Source of the DNA: Myxococcales bacterium
GTDB taxonomy: Bacteria; Myxococcota_A; Polyangia; Polyangiales; Polyangiaceae
Assembly: GCA_016703425.1 (NCBI GenBank)
Contig: JADJCA010000001.1
Location: 1,054,001-1,118,000, forward strand
Direction: 5' to 3'
DNA: 64,000 bases
A program made the translations under genes and the position numbers. The notes beneath the pieces were generated by a model. The model was given only the letters and a program-made list of their open reading frames with translations. It did no database searches and had not been told where the DNA came from. This document shows, piece after piece, positions 61,589-64,000 of this stretch (position 1 is its first letter; every line of letters starts with the position of its first letter).

Positions 61589-62434
61589 GTGCTCTCGCGC
61601 GCTGTCTTGTTAGCGACGGGTCTCGCGGCCCTCGTATCCGTCGCTGTGGAGGGGCGTTCGCGCGGGGCGGACGCGGCGCCCAACACACCCACTGCCGCGT
61701 CCGGTGCGTCGGACGAGCGCCTCGTCGGCGACCTGGCGGCGCCTTGCCCGCCGGAGACGCTGTCTGACGGCCCAGTGTGCGTTCACCTTCCAGCGTTTCC
61801 CTTCGCGCTCGCGGACGTGGAGCCGCTCGAGGCGTCCCATCTCGACCGACGCGGCCGGCTCCAAACGTACGAGCAGATCCCGCGGCGACCGGAGCGGCCC
61901 GCGGACTATCAGGCGTATCGCTATCCGGTGGCCCCGGGCCTCCCTGACGGTCGCTTCGTCATCAGCGGCTACGACCTCGACCTGCCCGACGCGTTGCAGC
62001 GACGCGGGCGGAGGCTCCGGGCCATCGGCCACGGGGGCGTGGACTTGCCGCAAGCTCGGGGCGCGCCGATTCGGCTCGTGGCGCTCGAAGCGCAACAGGG
62101 TGACGCCGACGTGGTCTACGTGGGGGCGCTCTTTGGCACAACGGTGGTGACGCGCCACACGGTGCGGGAGGGCGGCAAGCTGCGCGACTACCTCCTTCTC
62201 TTTGGTCACCTCGAAGGGCCCGCGCCGGGCCTCACCGTCGGTGGGCACCTGGCCGATGGGAGTCTGGTCGGCTTCGTGGGGGACACGGGGTCGCCAGAGC
62301 TCGTGCACCTGCACCTGGAGGCGAGGCGCGTGCGCGACGAGCTCGACATCACGAAGGTGCCTCCGGCGCGGCTGCTCGACTCCGACGTCAGCGTCGTCTG
62401 CGATCCCCGAAACGTGCTGCCACGCGCGCGTTGA
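61589..62434 (+). CDS. M23/LytM-like peptidase-fold protein
   Basis: A 281-residue protein from GTG 61589 with a signal sequence (LSRAVLLATGLAALVSVAV). The C-terminal domain shows the LytM order: GHGGVDLP (His-x-x-x-Asp type zinc site), LLLFGHLEG, DGSLVGFVGDTGS, and HLHLEAR (HxH). The zinc ligands His, Asp and the HxH His seem preserved, so it may be an active murein endopeptidase or a regulator with that fold. Ribosome binding site is weak. The Ser/Thr kinase gene follows by 106 bases. Confidence 0.78.
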   Translation: MLSRAVLLATGLAALVSVAVEGRSRGADAAPNTPTAASGASDERLVGDLAAPCPPETLSDGPVCVHLPAFPFALADVEPLEASHLDRRGRLQTYEQIPRRPERPADYQAYRYPVAPGLPDGRFVISGYDLDLPDALQRRGRRLRAIGHGGVDLPQARGAPIRLVALEAQQGDADVVYVGALFGTTVVTRHTVREGGKLRDYLLLFGHLEGPAPGLTVGGHLADGSLVGFVGDTGSPELVHLHLEARRVRDELDITKVPPARLLDSDVSVVCDPRNVLPRAR

Positions 62435-62540
62435 TGACGCGAGCGGTCACCCGAGTGGCCATCGCGTCATCGAAGAGTCCGCGAAAAGTCGAGCCGATCG
62501 CCTTGCGCGAGCGGGCCCCACGCGCGACGATGGGCGCCTC

Positions 62541-63995
62541 GTGTCGTTGCCGAAGCCCCGCGCCTCCGAAGCCGAAAGCGTTGCCTACGCCGACGCGGCT
62601 ATCTGCACGACATGCAAAAGAAAATTTCGCCCCGGCGTCGTCCGGCCGACCCACTGTCCCGATGATGGCACCGCGCTGACGGCTGACGGCCCGCCGGACC
62701 CGCGCATCGGGCGGAGCTTGGGCGGGCGGTTCACGCTCCTCGCGCGACTCGGCGCCGGGTCGATGGGAACCGTTTACCGGGCGCGTCAGCTCCCGGTGGG
62801 GCGCGAGGTGGCGATCAAGATCCTGAGGAGCGACCGGGCCCTCGACGAGGCTGCCAAGGCCCGCTTTCTCCGCGAGGCACGGACCAACAGCCTGCTCACC
62901 TCACCGCATACGGTCACGGTCTTCGACTTCGGACAGAGTACCGACGGCGACCTCTACCTCGCGATGGAGCTGCTCGAAGGCGAGTCTCTCGGCGAGCGAC
63001 TCGCGCGCGAGAAGCGAATGTCGGCGGCGGCCGCAGTGGAGGCGACGCGCCAGGCCTTGCGATCGCTCGCGGAAGCGCACGCCAAGGGCATCGTTCACCG
63101 CGACCTCAAGCCTGACAACATCTTCTTTAGCGAGGTCCTTCACGGGGATCAGCCCGAAGAGATCGTCAAGGTCCTCGACTTCGGCATCGCCAAGATGCTC
63201 GGCGAGGGCATGAGCGCCCTCAACGCGATTGAAACGCAGGCCGGAACGGTCTTCGGCACGCCGCGCTACATGTCACCGGAGCAGGCGCAGGCGAAGCCGC
63301 TCGACGGACGCAGCGACCTCTACTCGCTCGGCGTCATCCTTTACCACATGCTGACGGGGCGCCCGCCTTTCACCGACGACGATGCCGTCGTGGTCATGGC
63401 GCGTCACATCAAGACGGCCCCGAAGCGCCTCCGCGAGGTGGCCCCCGAGGCCGAGGTTCCGCCGGAGCTCGAGGCGGTGGTGCTGCGCGCCTTGGAGAAG
63501 GACCCGGACAAGCGTCCGGCCTCGGCCGACGCGATGGCGCAAGAGCTCGCGCTGGCGCTTGAGTCCACGCGCGCTGGAACGAGCGGCGTGCGCGCCTCGG
63601 TTTCGGCGCCCCTGCCGCTCCCGCCGAAGCCGGCCGACGACAGCTTGATCACGCCGGCCGTCGCCCAGCGGCCGCGCCGGCTCATCGCGGGCGCCGTGCT
63701 CTTCGCCTTGGTCGCGCTAGCCGTCGGCATGGTCATCCGCGCCATGCGGCGGGATCCGACGCCCGCGCCGGCCGTGGCAGCGCAGGCCGAGCCGGTGGCC
63801 GAAAAGCCAGCGCCGGCGCGGTCCGCGGACATTCCGGTCGTGGATATCAGCGCGCTGCCGCGAGCCTCGGTCGCCCCGGCGCCGCTGCCCGCGGCGTCGG
63901 CTCCGGCGCTGCGAAAACCCAAGGCCGGCCCCGCAACGGCGGCGCCGCCTCAAGCGCCGTCGGCCCGCCCGGGACGCTACGGGATCCTCGACTGA
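62541..63995 (+). CDS. Active-looking Ser/Thr protein kinase with zinc ribbon and membrane helix
   Basis: A 484-residue kinase from GTG 62541. An N-terminal CTTCKRKF and HCPDDG pair forms a short zinc ribbon (about 22-45). The Hanks domain (about 60-335) is intact: LGAGSMGTVYRA, VAIKIL, VHRDLKPDN, LDFGIAK, SPEQAQ, DLYSLGVILYHM. A membrane helix (RLIAGAVLFALVALAVGMVI, about 375-395) and a Pro/Ala-rich tail follow, so the kinase faces the cytoplasm. The true start could lie slightly downstream, but the zinc ribbon argues for this one. The stop is 5 bases from the window end. Confidence 0.9.
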   Translation: MSLPKPRASEAESVAYADAAICTTCKRKFRPGVVRPTHCPDDGTALTADGPPDPRIGRSLGGRFTLLARLGAGSMGTVYRARQLPVGREVAIKILRSDRALDEAAKARFLREARTNSLLTSPHTVTVFDFGQSTDGDLYLAMELLEGESLGERLAREKRMSAAAAVEATRQALRSLAEAHAKGIVHRDLKPDNIFFSEVLHGDQPEEIVKVLDFGIAKMLGEGMSALNAIETQAGTVFGTPRYMSPEQAQAKPLDGRSDLYSLGVILYHMLTGRPPFTDDDAVVVMARHIKTAPKRLREVAPEAEVPPELEAVVLRALEKDPDKRPASADAMAQELALALESTRAGTSGVRASVSAPLPLPPKPADDSLITPAVAQRPRRLIAGAVLFALVALAVGMVIRAMRRDPTPAPAVAAQAEPVAEKPAPARSADIPVVDISALPRASVAPAPLPAASAPALRKPKAGPATAAPPQAPSARPGRYGILD

Positions 63996-64000
63996 GCCGA

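Noticed and set aside
1..64000. CRISPR array, rRNA or integrase gene
   Set aside because: No regularly spaced repeats, rRNA signatures or tyrosine/serine integrase motifs were seen; the only recombinase-like gene is the broken IS481 transposase.

Overview
The window is high-GC bacterial DNA (strong G/C bias at third codon positions, so nearly every gene carries long antisense shadow frames). Many GTG starts, numerous Asp/Ala/Gly-rich lipoproteins, Hanks-type Ser/Thr kinases, PAS-rich hybrid histidine kinases, very long TPR proteins and AgmX/PglI-like TonB-type proteins together suggest a myxobacterium of the Polyangia type. That placement is inferred from gene style; no rRNA or other taxonomic marker is present. 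I see no tRNA, rRNA or CRISPR array.

Layout. 1-3.6 kb (minus): a KdpD sensor kinase cut by the left edge, preceded by a receiver-kinase fusion whose receiver and kinase domains both lack key catalytic residues. 3.8-6.2 kb (plus): a compact four-gene unit with a Gly/Tyr-rich repeat protein, two paralogous lipoproteins that each carry three P(Q/S)PCL motifs, and a helical partner protein. 6.4-11.2 kb: a lipoprotein, a PAS-PAS-HK-receiver hybrid kinase, a TonB-like protein and a zeta-toxin-like kinase with a small overlapping upstream partner. 11.2-15.5 kb is a scrambled, repeat-rich accessory zone: a GACCTC hexanucleotide array, a 20-bp perfect inverted repeat, an intact and a broken four-helix-bundle gene, a decayed IS481-type element, a structured dispersed repeat with a second copy at 6.3 kb, a degenerate gene copy and a duplicated cytochrome P450 3' end.

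15.5-20.7 kb (minus): a probable operon of a radical SAM/SPASM protein, a B12-binding radical SAM protein with a C-terminal PCMT-like methyltransferase domain, and a Rieske-cytochrome P450 fusion. It has the look of a small biosynthetic or peptide-modifying cassette of unknown product. 20.8-28.9 kb: lipoproteins, a zinc-ribbon protein, a CcmH-like protein, a DUF2202 lipoprotein and a long Ser/Thr kinase gene with a frameshift. 29.2-40.1 kb: ABC-F ATPase, hybrid histidine kinase, DUF362 protein, fibrinogen-type lipoprotein, SPFH protein, enolase (eno) and a di-heme lipoprotein. 40-44.6 kb: a DinG-family helicase (also frameshifted) and a divergent TPR protein.

44.7-54.1 kb (minus): a TerB-like protein and a stop/start-overlapping operon of a 2163-residue TPR protein and two lipoproteins. 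54.2-58.2 kb: an SppA-type peptidase and a zinc-ribbon/TPR protein. 58.4-64 kb: a Cys-rich lipoprotein, a methyltransferase plus helical-repeat pair, a 64-residue hydrophobic peptide, an M23-like protein and an active-looking Ser/Thr kinase. The strongest leads are the P(Q/S)PCL operon, the Rieske-P450/radical SAM cassette, the pseudoreceiver-pseudokinase, and the recombination scars at 11-15.6 kb.
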